Of a DNA stretch of 64,000 bases, positions 42,640 to 53,204 are shown piece by piece. The stretch comes from Acanthosepion lycidas. Its lineage: Eukaryota > Mollusca > Cephalopoda > Sepiida > Sepiidae. The notes under the pieces were generated by a model, which made no database searches, was not told the DNA's origin, and worked only from the letters and a program-made list of their open reading frames with translations. Made by a program: the position numbers and the translations under genes. Location: NCBI GenBank assembly GCA_963932145.1, contig OZ010600.1, forward strand, positions 48,609,877-48,673,876, read 5' to 3'. Within the stretch, counting starts at the first letter, position 1. Each line of letters begins with the position of its first letter.

Positions 42640-43535
42640 TTCCCAAACAGGGGTTAGTTTGTTCTCATTCTGATGACCATGTCTATAAGTATCTCGTCTA
42701 GATGGAAACGATACAAGCAATGATAATTCCTTGTCTTAGTAATGCAGACAGAAATGATGAAATCACTACGGACCCGATGTGATGCGTCACAGGAAGCGAG
42801 CGAAAAAAATCTTCAAATTGGCATGCATATTAAACCAACTGATATTACTATACAAATGTAGGGACCTAAAGCTAGTTCTACTCGGCTTATCAATCAAGAC
42901 ATCGGTATTATTTCTCAATAATATATCTTTAGGTTTGTCACACTGCCTACTGTTCATGCGTGCTTATAGTCGGTACTATTGGGTCACGTGATCGAAGATT
43001 GTTCTTGATCGCTCAAGTTTTCATGCTGCTGTCACAGTGTAAACATGACCGCTCCGCTAGCAGTGTGCACCAATAAGGAACAAAGCGCAATGATCCGATT
43101 TCTCTTTTTGGATGTATGTCAGGGGCTGAAATAGTACCAGCTATAAGTACGCCTGAGTAGAAGGCAGGGTGACAAACTTAAACTTAAATTATAGCGCAAG
43201 TGTGGATAATTTTTTTTTTTTTTACTTACCCTCGTATATTAAATATATGAAATTTAGTTTTTGATTTTAAACCTTAAATTGTTTGCACTTCCATTAAACA
43301 GGAAATAAATGTTATTTTCCAGTGATTTGCCCCATGGTTAAATTAGTGGCGTATACCCCACTACTAACTGTAGTCTAAGTTTCGATCTCTGCTCAAGTAT
43401 TTAGAAAGACATTCAAGACCCTAACATTTGAAAGACTATCTCAGTTCTTAACACTAATTATATTCAAATGAACAAAACCCTTTCAGTATTTACCATCTAA
43501 TATTATATCATTGTAAACATCATATTTGTGATTGC
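42640..43535. other. No recognisable feature
   Basis: A 70-codon frame at 42779-42991 is unrecognised. No repeat partner seen. Confidence 0.4.
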
Positions 43536-43548
43536 TGATAGGTAATTC

Positions 43549-43808
43549 CGATTTAGCGCTTCCTGGCCTTTCTGCTTAGGGGCATAGAAGTAATTACTCC
43601 TAAGAGGCCGCTCTCGAAAGCAGTACCTAACCTTCGGGTAGAGGATAGGGTTAATGTCTGGCGCCTAAGTTGTCTCGAAAAGGGGAAATGCCGATGGGAC
43701 GGGAGTAGGTAGTTTTTAGTCTCTGGTCCTTTGTAAGCGTGGGTTGCCCACTTTAAACTCGGTCTTTGGCAACATTCCGTTCGACTGGGATTTCGCATAA
43801 ATACTGCC
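43549..43808. mobile_element. Unclassified ~260-bp insert with 10-bp target duplication
   Basis: AGGTAATTCC is present at 43540-43549 and at 43809-43818. The flanks belong to family E, which is uninterrupted at 30245 and 36248 (AGGTGCCAATTT). The insert is richer in G and C than its surroundings. An 81-codon minus-strand frame spans it but has no known domain. No poly-A and no convincing Pol III boxes. Confidence 0.6.
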
Positions 43809-44160
43809 AGGTAATTCCAAATATTGGGAATATTAATTCTCGATTCGTAAGCACAATCCAGTACTTATGTCTGTAAAGAAAGAAGGAAAACAGAAATCCA
43901 ATCTACGAAGACTTGCGAAGCGAAGAACATATCCACTAAAAGTATTTCCGTAAAAAATTTTCAGTTGCTCTTCAGATTAACGCTGGTAAACGATACATGT
44001 AAGACAGATTGTATTAGAAACAATTATATCCCACTAATATTTATGGATTATAAAAATGATCACAAGGCACATTAAGTTCATCAAATATGATATTTTCCCA
44101 TACGCCCCCTCGAACGAGATATGGTACAGGGCCGTGTTTAAAATGGTTATTACTCCATTG
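43809..44160 (+). repeat. Family E repeat, copy 3 (3' part)
   Basis: Matches 36250-36590, including one unit of the 58-bp satellite (CTCGAACGAGATATGG..CAGGGCCGTGTTTAAAAT). Confidence 0.75.
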
Positions 44161-44280
44161 ACATTTGCACTTTCCATCGGAGACGCGTCAAAAATCTAAT
44201 GCTCCTTTGGAGACGAGAATATTACAATTATATTTACCTCTATTTGGACATGAAATGTATATCCTTTTTGAGACTAAAAT

Positions 44281-44282
<2 letters not shown>

Positions 44283-44354
<72 letters not shown>
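44283..44354. repeat. (TA)n tract
   Basis: About 72 bp of TA. Confidence 0.97.
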
Positions 44355-44358
<4 letters not shown>

Positions 44359-44560
44359 AAAATATGATTCCAACTCGCTACATAAGAGGTCTCATAGACC
44401 TGTTATGTAGCGAGTTGGAATCGTATTTTTAAATAAATAATAGTATTTATGCTCTACTTTCGTATCGAGCATTATTTTTTAAAAATAATAACAAAAATAC
44501 TAAGGAACTTTGGATTACTTACCAAACCAGTTTCTTTCCTATTTTCTACAATATTTTCAC
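44355..44560. repeat. Fold-back repeat G, copy 2
   Basis: Inverted arms of 37-38 bp (44355-44392, 44397-44433; TTTAAAAATATGATTCCAAC). It is followed by sequence shared with copy 1 (CTCTACTTTCGTATCGAGCA). The inner stem differs from copy 1. Confidence 0.9.
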
Positions 44561-44570
44561 ACACACACAA

Positions 44571-44635
<65 letters not shown>
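44560..44635. repeat. (CA)n(TA)n(GA)n microsatellite
   Basis: Compound dinucleotide tract. Confidence 0.97.
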
Positions 44636-44837
44636 CACGTTATTTTTATATTTTCATGTCGAGAAATGTTTTGTTCCCATACGAATAACGAAACAGCTTT
44701 CGCCATTGGACCTCCAGTCTTCAAAGTTTAATGATACTTGCTCCCTTATTGGAACAATTCTCAGCTTCAGACAGGACGAATAATCATCCCTTATGCTATT
44801 TACTAAGTTTAGTGCTTCACAAGGTCAGACATGCACA

Positions 44838-45103
44838 GTTCAGTCATTTATGTGCCATGCGTGATACACGTTTAGGCGATCCTGTATCTTTCGATACATG
44901 ACTGATGAGGCAGATTTTTTTTCCCGCCATCCTTTTCTGCGGTAGAGCAGTTACAATCCAAGGTCTGTTCTGCTATTTATCCATAGCTGGCCGAGGAAGA
45001 AGAGAATTCATACCTTTCCCAAGGGTATTAGCACGTAAGTGAATGCAGTGGATTCGACTGGAATTCGAACTCGGCTCTTCGATTCCTCAGTCCGAGCCGC
45101 TAA
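44838..45103 (-). mobile_element. SINE-A copy
   Basis: Tail CAGTCATTTATGTGCCATGC, hairpin (TGTATCTTTCGATACATGAC), core complement (ATTTATCCATAGCTGG) and box B region (TGGAATTCGAACTCGG). The 5' end is cut at GAGCCGCTA. Confidence 0.9.
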
Positions 45104-45183
45104 ATATGAAAACATGCCCCATTAAAAGGATATGAAAGTAAAAGAATTTATCTGAAATCGTAGAATAAAAGTGAAGTAACATA

Positions 45184-45303
45184 CAGGGTGGTCCGAAAGT
45201 CTTGTTATCTCTACATAATATAATTTTCTATTTCAGTTGGCTGACATGGGCTCCTACAGTTTGGAAGAGAGTTAGGGGGTGACACGACTTTCGGACCGAC
45301 CTG
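45184..45303. mobile_element. 120-bp MITE with GGTCCGAAAGTC ends
   Basis: Left end CAGGGTGGTCCGAAAGTC, right end (complement) CAGGTCGGTCCGAAAGTC, TA on both sides (45182-45183, 45304-45305). It is probably a non-autonomous IS630/Tc1-mariner relative. No coding. Confidence 0.87.
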
Positions 45304-45370
45304 TAGATCTGTGTAAGAATTGAGATCATGAAATAAATTAGAAATTATAGAAGCATAGAAACACTCATGA

Positions 45371-45675
45371 TGCGTGTGCGTTGTGGTTTAATGGATATCG
45401 GAGTGAGAGAGCTGGGAGAGCTGAGTTCGAATTCATGTTCAGTTCGTTAGATGCACTTACACAGAAATACCCTTGGGAAATACCCTTGGTATGAAACAAT
45501 ATTTTCTCGTCTAGCTATGGCTTGAATAGCAGGGCAGACTGGGTTCTTTAGCCTTGGTTGTCAACCAGTCTACCTCAGAAAGAAACGGAAACCTACTGCG
45601 GGAAAAAAATCTGCCTCTTGTATTGAAAGATACATGATCGCCCAAGCTTGTATCATGTATGGCACTTAACTGACG
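45371..45675 (+). mobile_element. SINE-A copy
   Basis: Head with box B GAGTTCGAATTC, decayed core (CTAGCTATGGCTTGAATAG), GAAAC..AAACCTACTGCGGGAA, hairpin (TATTGAAAGATACATGA) and end GGCACTTAACTGAC. Confidence 0.88.
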
Positions 45676-45865
45676 GAATGATACATACCATTAAAATGAT
45701 ATACAGGCTTTTTGGAAAGAAACTATTGAGAATTATATTTAACTTTCGTTAATATCAGAAAAATATATTGTGATCCCTAAAATGGTAGAATTTAATTGCT
45801 GAATTCTGTTTTATGTCAGAATGGCACAACTGCATGAGCGTATTCAGTTAGCGTCCCGTTAAAAA

Positions 45866-46051
45866 GTGCGTCAGTCCATGGTACAAGTGCCAAGATGCCA
45901 AGATGAGGGTGCAGATGGTGCTTCAGTAGAGGCCAAACTCAGAAATTGTCGTTCCAGGCTGATAATTACGGAATCTGTGGTAGATACCCTTAGAAGTGAT
46001 CATCCTCCAACATCCAGACTGGAAGAAATTGTGCAAAAGGTAGAATTCTAA
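45866..46051 (+). CDS. Unassigned short frame, doubtful
   Basis: 61 codons (MRQSMVQVPRCQDEGADGAS...). Hydrophilic, with a normal-looking residue mix and no repeat partner in the window. An in-frame stop lies just upstream (CGTTAAAAAG region). It may be part of a decayed mobile-element protein or a chance frame. Confidence 0.2.
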   Translation: MRQSMVQVPRCQDEGADGASVEAKLRNCRSRLIITESVVDTLRSDHPPTSRLEEIVQKVEF

Positions 46052-46194
46052 CTCTCTTCTCTACTTCTACAATTATACTGTCCAAAACAAAACATGTTTT
46101 ATGAAAATATACTAATAATCAATAAAATTATTAACTATTTTAAATGGAGAATTTTTTCCACCCATATTCATTATAGAAGAGAGTAATGGATATA

Positions 46195-46590
46195 TGAAAT
46201 CTACTGAGAAGTTTGGAAAAAAATCCAAAAAAAAATCGCGTATATTTTACATTGATAAAGCCCTTTGTAAGATGCGGGCTGTACTTGTGAGTACAATTTT
46301 TTGTATTTCTTTAAAGCATGGGCTACCGGGAATTCCTTCGATGAGTCTACTGGAATCTTTTCCAATCAACCCGAGGGCTCCAACAACAACTGGAATTGTT
46401 AATATCCTCATGCGCAACATTTTTGAGATTTCGATTTCAAGGTATTTTGATAGATTTTTGAACATCTTCAAAGATACATTGCAGTCCGTCGGGACTGCCA
46501 TATCAATAAGGAGATACATTTTGTCTATGCGGTCTCTAATTACGATTATTATTATTATTAATATTATTATTATTCTGTTGCTGCTGCTGC
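46195..46590 (-). pseudogene. LINE-3-type C-terminal fragment with trinucleotide tract
   Basis: Minus strand 46247-46519 reads KNLSKYLEIEISKMLRMRIL, TIPVVVGALGLIGKD and KIVLTSTARILQRALSM. These are the 'IPVVIGALG...LLGTARILRK' C-terminal blocks seen in another invertebrate non-LTR family. An (ATT)n tract lies at its 5' side (46545-46590). A second copy is at 54990-55440. Confidence 0.7.
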
Positions 46591-46634
46591 TGTCGTGACC
46601 TGGGTGACAATTGTTCTCCCAAACAGCCTATCTT

Positions 46635-48970
46635 TTGTAGCTCTTAAGCAATGTCCCTGTTCTGCTATCCGCCTACACGAGTTCGTTAGATAGGTTATTC
46701 GATGTCTCCCTTTGTCCCTCCTCTCTTCAATATATCATGTACGAACTTAATCCCTGCTTGTATGTTTCGTCCATGTTATTAGCAGCATCCTAAATCTCTG
46801 TTGCCTCAAGTCTTCAGTTCATCTGTCAGAAAATTATCTAACATTCACTGCTATATAGGTCGACCGACATTGCACAGCATTTCAGCATTCTTTTCTTTTT
46901 AAAATAGTTTGTGTCTTTATAGCTTTTAGGCGGTAACTATCACGATTCTAATAAGCCTTCGGATTTCAGTGTCACATTTTTCATCACCCGTTTAAACATT
47001 TCCTATTTGATTCTGACGTCTACATTTCATTGTATTTTGAGTGTTCCTCTTCCTAACGACCATACATTCTGTCTTCTTACTACAGATGCTTAGTCCTTTC
47101 TTTTACCCCAAGCAAGACGATAATGGCACTAAGATGCAAGAGGCTACTAGGAGTGGAAGAGTATATGAAGATTTTAATGAGGAGAAAGAACAATCAAAAA
47201 ACATGAATATAGAAAATGGCGATTGAATTTAAATTTTCGGATATTGTAAGTAGCAGGGAAGAAAGGAATCAGAAGAGAGTTCTAGAGGTGAAAAATGCGA
47301 GAAAATAAACTATTAGAATAAAATTTACAGTTAAATCTAGCTATTTCAACAGTAAAACGGAAAGAAATAGTAATTAATTTAGTAGTACGCTTATATTCAA
47401 ACGGTCGAGTTACAAAGAAAAAGAGTGCCTTAGAAGAATTTCCTAAGATAATATTTGTAGAAAAGACAGAAAGAAGCCACGTCATCGCGGTGGGGACGTG
47501 ACTGACGTTGAGATGCCAGGTCAGGATCGATAACATTACGAACCCTTAATTGAATTTTATCGAGAATCTCGTGATATATAGCCGGAGCACCAGACCAGAT
47601 ATCGCAGAAATATTCAATGTACGGACGAATGACAGATTTATAAATATGCAAGATGGATTCTGATAAGAAAAATTGTCTGGCACGACACAGTGAACAAACT
47701 CTTCTAGCAGAAGACCTAGTTATTGATTCAATATCGCTCTACATCATATCAGCACAAAATGTGAGACCAAGAAAACTCAATGAGTTGCTCTCCTGGAGGT
47801 TAGCCCCAGCCATGATGATGGAGGGCACAAATAGTTCTCTATGACGATTAAATAAACAGTTTCATTTTGGAGGCGTTAAGAGACATTTCTTGTTTCAGTT
47901 AACTACTGATTGGAGGTCGTTTTCGAGAGCAGTTGCCAGTTTTACAGTGTCAGGCCCATCGAACTTATCATTAAGATAGAAGTAAATAATTTTGTCATCA
48001 GCTAAAATATCTAGTTGGGAACTAATTATATCGGAGAGGTTGTTTATGAAGATAAGAAACAACGTAGCTCTAAGGATAAAGTGTTGGGGGACTCTTGTAT
48101 TAATGTGAAATAATCTAAAAGCGTGGCCGTTCCATTCGATCGACATTACCCAATTTGCTAAGAACGATCGGATTCAGTCAAATATCCTTCTCGCTTTCTT
48201 TTATTATTTTTTCTAAGCGTCCATTCAGTTCTTTTTCTGTCTCTGCCATCAACACGGGTGTCGTATGCATATATTATTTTGTTAAAATTTTATCCATAAA
48301 TAATAAATCCTGGTAAACTTCTAGTTTTCTCAGTGTCACCTCTCTGTTTAGGTGGAATAAATCCGATGAGAAGACGATTCATTGCCTTGCACTCTCTTCT
48401 GTTTTTGTGTAGTGGTCCAAATCATTTTCTATCCCGAGAGAATCCGTATCTATCCTTATGCGGGCTGGTTTGTTCCCCGGAAATGTTCCAGGTCATACTA
48501 ATATTTTTTCCCAAATAAATCAAGTTTTCATAGCACTTCAAACAGATCTTTGGTGTGAGGGAGGGGTTGTATCTTAAAATGTAACGTTCTACATTATTTT
48601 TCTTTTGTTTGCTCTGATAGGATTCTGATCATAAAGATTGTATTTTTTGTTTCAGTGTCTTTAACGAGGCCACGCTGTCCTCGCCTCATTTCCGCTCTAA
48701 TTCACTTACTCGCTCCATCAGTCAGAATCAGGATGATAAGCTTAGTTATGTGGCTCATTAATCTCATTGTCCGATGGAGCTCACATTCATTTGCCCCTCG
48801 TTTATTAGGGAATATTATGAAGATGGCTCTACTAAGGTTTTCCGGTATGCCACTATTGTCTTGTATTTCATTTATTGTTTTCGCAATCTTGTCAATCCCG
48901 AAATCGTTTAAGTCTGATAGTATCTCTATAACAATCCCATCTGATCCGGTTGCTTTCTTCCTGATCATCT
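46635..48970 (-). pseudogene. LINE-1-type copy, longest in the window, split by LINE-2
   Basis: The 3' portion is at 46635-47105. The 5' portion, at 48180-48970, includes the reverse transcriptase N-terminal blocks RKKATGSDGIVIEILSDLND, FGIDKIAKTINEIQD, NLSRAIFIIFPNKRG and CELHRTMRLMSHITKLII (48702-48968). The middle is displaced by a LINE-2 insertion at about 47106-48170. It extends farther 5' than the other copies but does not reach the endonuclease. Confidence 0.87.
47106..48170 (-). pseudogene. LINE-2-type copy nested in LINE-1, with reverse transcriptase core
   Basis: Minus strand 47895-48146 reads FHINTRVPQHFILRATLFLI, FINNLSDIISSQLDILADDK and ALENDLQSVV, so the catalytic box is LADD where FADD/YADD is usual. 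Downstream frames give HIYKSVIRPYIEYFCDIWSG and YHEILDKIQLRVRNVIDPDL. The 3' UTR is at about 47106-47280. Several frameshifts. 5'-truncated at about 48170. Confidence 0.87.
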
Positions 48971-49059
48971 AGGCTTATGCCGATTTAAATCAAAATGAAT
49001 AACACAAACAAATATATGAATGCCATTTACAATAAACGGTAATAAAAAAGTAGAAGAGA

Positions 49060-50700
49060 AAGCTTATTGGTATTTTTGACGGCGTTTTCTTTCATTTCAT
49101 GTTCGTTGTTTTACACTTAATAGACGTAAAAGTCTTAAGTTGTTTGAATTTCTTCGATGAAGAATTAGCAATTATTATTCCTTTTTGACTGGTATTTCTT
49201 ATTTTTATTGCTTTAAATTTATTAATAATAGAAAAATAAACTTAAATTGTCTGAATTTCTAAGATGAAGCATTGGCAATTATTATTCATTTTTGACTAGT
49301 ATTTCTTTCATCTTATTTCTATTGCTTTACACTTAATAGTAATAGACGTAATAGTCTTAAGTTGTCTGAATTTCTTTGATGAAGCATTGGCAATTATTAT
49401 TCATTTTTGACTAGTATTTCTTTCATCTTATTTCTATTGCTTTACACTTAATAGTAATAGACGTAATAGTCTTAAGTTGTCTGAATTTCTTTGATGAAGC
49501 ATTGGCAATTATTATTCATTTTTGACTAGTATTTCTTTCATCTTATTTCTATTGCTTTACACTTAATAGTAATAGACGTAATAGTCTTAAGTTGTCTGAA
49601 TTTCTTTGATGAAGCATTGGCAATTATTATTCATTTTTGACTAGTATTTCTTTCATCTTATTTTTATTGCTTTACACTTAATAGTAATAGACGTAATAGT
49701 CTTAAGTTGTCTGAATTTCTTTGATGAAGCATTGGCAATTATTATTCATTTTTGACTAGTATTTCTTTCATCTTATTTCTATTGCTTTACACTTAATAGT
49801 AATAGACGTAATAGTCTTAAGTTGTCTGAATTTCTTTGATGAACCATTGGCAATTATTATTCATTTTTGACTAGTATTTCTTTCATCTTATTTCTATTGC
49901 TTTACACTTAATAGTAATAGACGTAATAGTCTTAAGTTGTCTGAATTTCTTTGATGAAGCATTGGCAATTATTATTCATTTTTGACTAGTATTTCTTTCA
50001 TCTTATTTCTATTGCTTTACACTTAATAGTAATAGACTTAATAGTCTTAAGTTGTCTGAATTTCTTTGATGAAGCATTGGCAATTATTATTCATTTTTGA
50101 CTAGTATTTCTTTCATCTTATTTTTATTGCTTTACACTTAATAGTAATAGACGTAATAGTCTTAAGTTGTCTGAATTTCTTTGATGAAGCATTGGCAATT
50201 ATTATTCATTTTTGACTAGTATTTCTTTCATCTTATTTCTATTGCTTTACACTTAATAGTAATAGACGTAATAGTCTTAAGTTGTCTGAATTTCTTTGAT
50301 GAACCATTGGCAATTATTATTCATTTTTGACTAGTATTTCTTTCATCTTATTTCTATTGCTTTACACTTAATAGTAATAGACGTAATAGTCTTAAGTTGT
50401 CTGAATTTCTTTGATGAAGCATTGGCAATTATTATTCATTTTTGACTAGTATTTCTTTCATCTTATTTCTATTGCTTTACACTTAATAGTAATAGACTTA
50501 ATAGTCTTAAGTTGTCTGAATTTCTTTGATGAACCATTGGCAATTATTATTCATTTTTGACTAGTATTTCTTTCATCTTATTTCTATTGCTTTACACTTA
50601 ATAGTAATAGACGTAATAGTCTTAAGTTGTCTGAATTTCTGAAATGAAGCATTGGCAATTATTATTACTTTTTAAAATGATTTTTTCATCAAACTACTGT
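49060..50700. repeat. 115-bp satellite, 14 units, with four-unit higher-order repeat
   Basis: Unit starts (CTTAAGTTGTCTGAATTTCT) lie at 49356, 49471, 49586 and so on to 50621, always 115 bp apart. The first two and last units are diverged. Diagnostic variants (TTTTTATTGC, GAACCATTGG, AGACTTAATAG) recur at 460 bp, so units 49586-50045 and 50046-50505 are a duplicated four-unit block. No coding. Confidence 0.96.
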
Positions 50701-50799
50701 TCTTTTTAAACAATCGTTAACTCATCGGCCTTTTATTTTAATACTTATTCATACATATTCGTTTAAAGAGATGTAAATCTTTCATTTTTAAGATAATTA

Positions 50800-51230
50800 A
50801 TTAATGTTTGTGCAGGTTTTCGTCTTATTTTCATCAATTTTCTACGTCGAGTAGTAGTATTAGTTCGGTTCACACTCCTCCTCTCCGGTCTTTTAAACAA
50901 GAGCAGAGGTTTATTATTTGTTTCCTGTTTAGGATGAGGTTTCCAGTTCCTTCTAAAGTCTACTTCAACTCTATATTTCTAACGTCTTCTCTTGAACTCT
51001 GACATTTCATTTTGTATTTATTTAATTAGTTTTCTCCTCAATATGTGTAGATAGATTCGTCTGTCATCCGGTTCACAATCTTCCCTGGTTTTTGAACAGG
51101 GGTAGAACTTTATCCCTTTTTTTCCTGTTTAGGATTGGGTTTCCTGTCCCTAAAGTCTTTTCTTTCTCTTTCACTCTCAGTAACCCCTTGCGTCTTAGTG
51201 GCATTATCCCCTTGGTGAATTGATTAAAAA
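50800..51230 (-). repeat. Family F repeat, two related blocks, and a LINE-2-like 3' scrap
   Basis: Blocks at 50865-50960 and 51060-51165 both contain CCGGTTCACA, a TTTGAACA/TTTAAACA stretch and TTTCCTGTTTAGGAT. They match the complement of 55500-55690. At 51170-51230 CAGTAACCCCTTGCGTCTTAGTGGC matches LINE-2 3' ends. Confidence 0.65.
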
Positions 51231-51328
51231 AAAAGATGTAAATTTTTCAGATTTTTTTCAATAAAGCGTTATCAATGTTATTAATTTTTCTATAATCTTA
51301 TTTTTGCTGCTCGTTGTTCTATGGAGAA

Positions 51329-51583
51329 GACACGGTGGGGTAATGGATAGCGGCTTGGATTGAGGAATCGCAGTGCTGAGTTCGAATTCCAGTGGAATCC
51401 ATTACATTCACTTACATGCTAATACCCTTATGAAAGGTATAAATCCTCCTCTTCTCCCACTAGCTATGGGTAAATATAGCCTTAGATGGCAACTGGAAAA
51501 AAAATCTGCCTCGTCAGACATGTATCGAAAGATAAATGATCGCCTAAGTGTGTATCACGCATGGCACATATCTGACTGACTGA
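51329..51583 (+). mobile_element. SINE-A copy
   Basis: Box A-like GGTGGGGTAATGGATAGC, box B GAGTTCGAATTCC, core variant (CTAGCTATGGGTAAATA), internal deletion after GGCAACTGG, hairpin with GAAA loop, end CTGACTGACTGA. Confidence 0.9.
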
Positions 51584-51764
51584 GGCGGAATTAAGTGCAG
51601 ACCATAAGGATATGTAGGATAGACAACGGTTGAGCTTAAATTTGAAGTGGTTAAGATTGTACTGATCGAGGAAGTATCCTCTCAGGAGTCTGTTCCGCAA
51701 TGCAGCTCTTCTAGGGAAGAAGCTCTCTGAGTAGATTTTATTCGTTTACACCTACAAGTTAATA

Positions 51765-51990
51765 TAATGATACTCGAGTATAGTGCGAGTTTTTATCATC
51801 AGTTTTTTACGCAAAAAAATAGGCAGCTGCACTATATACAGGTAATTTTTTTAAGACTTTAAAAAACATGCATTTTCGGTAACTGTTTGCATTATACACA
51901 GGTATTTTTTTGGATGGGTTAAATTCATGAGAGAAAAATTCAAGGTCGCCCTATATATGGAGTCGACTTATACACGACTATATACGGTAA
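51765..51990. repeat. Family K repeat, copy 2
   Basis: Matches 30890-31078 and is slightly longer; ends at CGACTATATACGGTA. Confidence 0.65.
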
Positions 51991-52084
51991 ATTGCATGCA
52001 TTTATTATAATTAATATTGTTATTATGAATTTACAGGTACATCTGGCTATTTCAACAGTAAAGCGAAGAGACCTAGTATCCAGT

Positions 52085-52585
52085 TCTGTTTGTTTTGTTT
52101 CGTTTTACGGCATATCAAAACCTCAATGGGTTATTTAATGCCCACAAGATTTTTATTGTTGGTAATATTTTTTCTCAAAAATGTATTACTGGTAAGATAT
52201 TTTCCTTCAAAATGTATTACTGGTAAGATATTTTCCTTCAAAATGTATTACTGGTAATATTTTTTCTTTAAAAAATGTATTGCCGGTAATAATGTATTGC
52301 TCGTAATAATTTTTTCCTTCAAAAATTCATTGCTAGTAATAATATTTTACAAAAAAGTATTGATGGTATTAAAATCTATGTTTACACTTTCATAGTGTTT
52401 TGGCCCCAGTCTGGGAGCTCAACTATTTGCCCATAGCTGGGACTCTAACAGGTGCTACCACCCTGGGTCAAGGTGGACCTGGGAACACTAGCAGTTAAGA
52501 GACGCTTCTACGCTCCTCAAAACCTCCTTACCAGAGGCCTTGCTGTTGGATGTAGTTTATCGTCTTACCCAGGACGCGGATGTAG
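52085..52585 (-). mobile_element. R1 retroposon, nearly complete
   Basis: Minus strand: tail (complement of TACGGCATATCAAAACCTCA), five monomers of AAAATGTATTACTGGTAA type (52160-52340), the core at 52423-52440 and the head to GACGCGGATGTAG. Same order as the copy at 28274. Confidence 0.85.
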
Positions 52586-52782
52586 TAGCACACTTAAATT
52601 CACACGGTGGAGGTGCAAAGGAAGAGAATAATTTATTAATAAATACTTTATTATCCGACAAGAACTTCGGAGATTGTTCTTTTTATGACAACGATTGGCC
52701 TACAAGAGCTTAACCAGTACAAGTCATCTAATAAAGCACGCTACAGCTATTTCTAAAGGTTAACGAATATGATCCTCAGTGG

Positions 52783-52942
52783 GTGCTTCATACCTGTGGC
52801 TCTGCGCTACAACAACCCAGGTTATAGAACCTAGCCTGTCTTGTAATGTAATCCATAGCTGGGTGGAAGAGAAGAGAATAGAAGAGTATTTCTGTGTAAG
52901 TGAATGTAATGCACTCGACTGGAATCCGAACACGACTTCTTG
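52783..52942 (-). mobile_element. SINE-A fragment
   Basis: GTTATAGAACCTAGCCTGTC, decayed core (AATCCATAGCTGGGTGG), AAGTGAATGTAATGCACTCG and box B region. LINE-1 sequence follows directly. Confidence 0.75.
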
Positions 52943-53200
52943 ATATCTGGGGCACATAATTAAGAAGGCAGGCTTGGAAAACTTGATACTCACAGGGCGG
53001 GTTGAGGGAAAAAGGGACAGAAGAAAACAGCGCGTAACATACTTGATGAACTTGAGTAAATGGATGGTAGAAGAGGGTTCGGGAGAAATAACAAAAAAGA
53101 CAAAACTTATGAAGAGTTACAAGGGACAGGAAGATGTAGAGAGCCATGTTCGGCTACATCCTGAAGGGACACGGCACATAAAAGAAGAAGAAATAACTTG
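52943..53200 (+). pseudogene. LINE-1-type 3'-terminal fragment
   Basis: Open plus-strand frame 52974-53201: ENLILTGRVEGKRDRRKQRV, TYLMNLSKWMVEEGSGEITK and VESHVRLHPEGTRHIKEEE. This is the cleanest LINE-1 C-terminus in the window, ending in (GAA)n. Confidence 0.87.
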
Positions 53201-53204
53201 AGAT

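Noticed and set aside
43553..43798. An 81-codon minus-strand frame as a gene
   Set aside because: It coincides with an insert flanked by a target duplication and matches no recognised domain, so it is reported as an insertion only.
49060..50700. CRISPR-like array
   Set aside because: 115-bp units are contiguous and nearly identical throughout; no repeat-spacer alternation.
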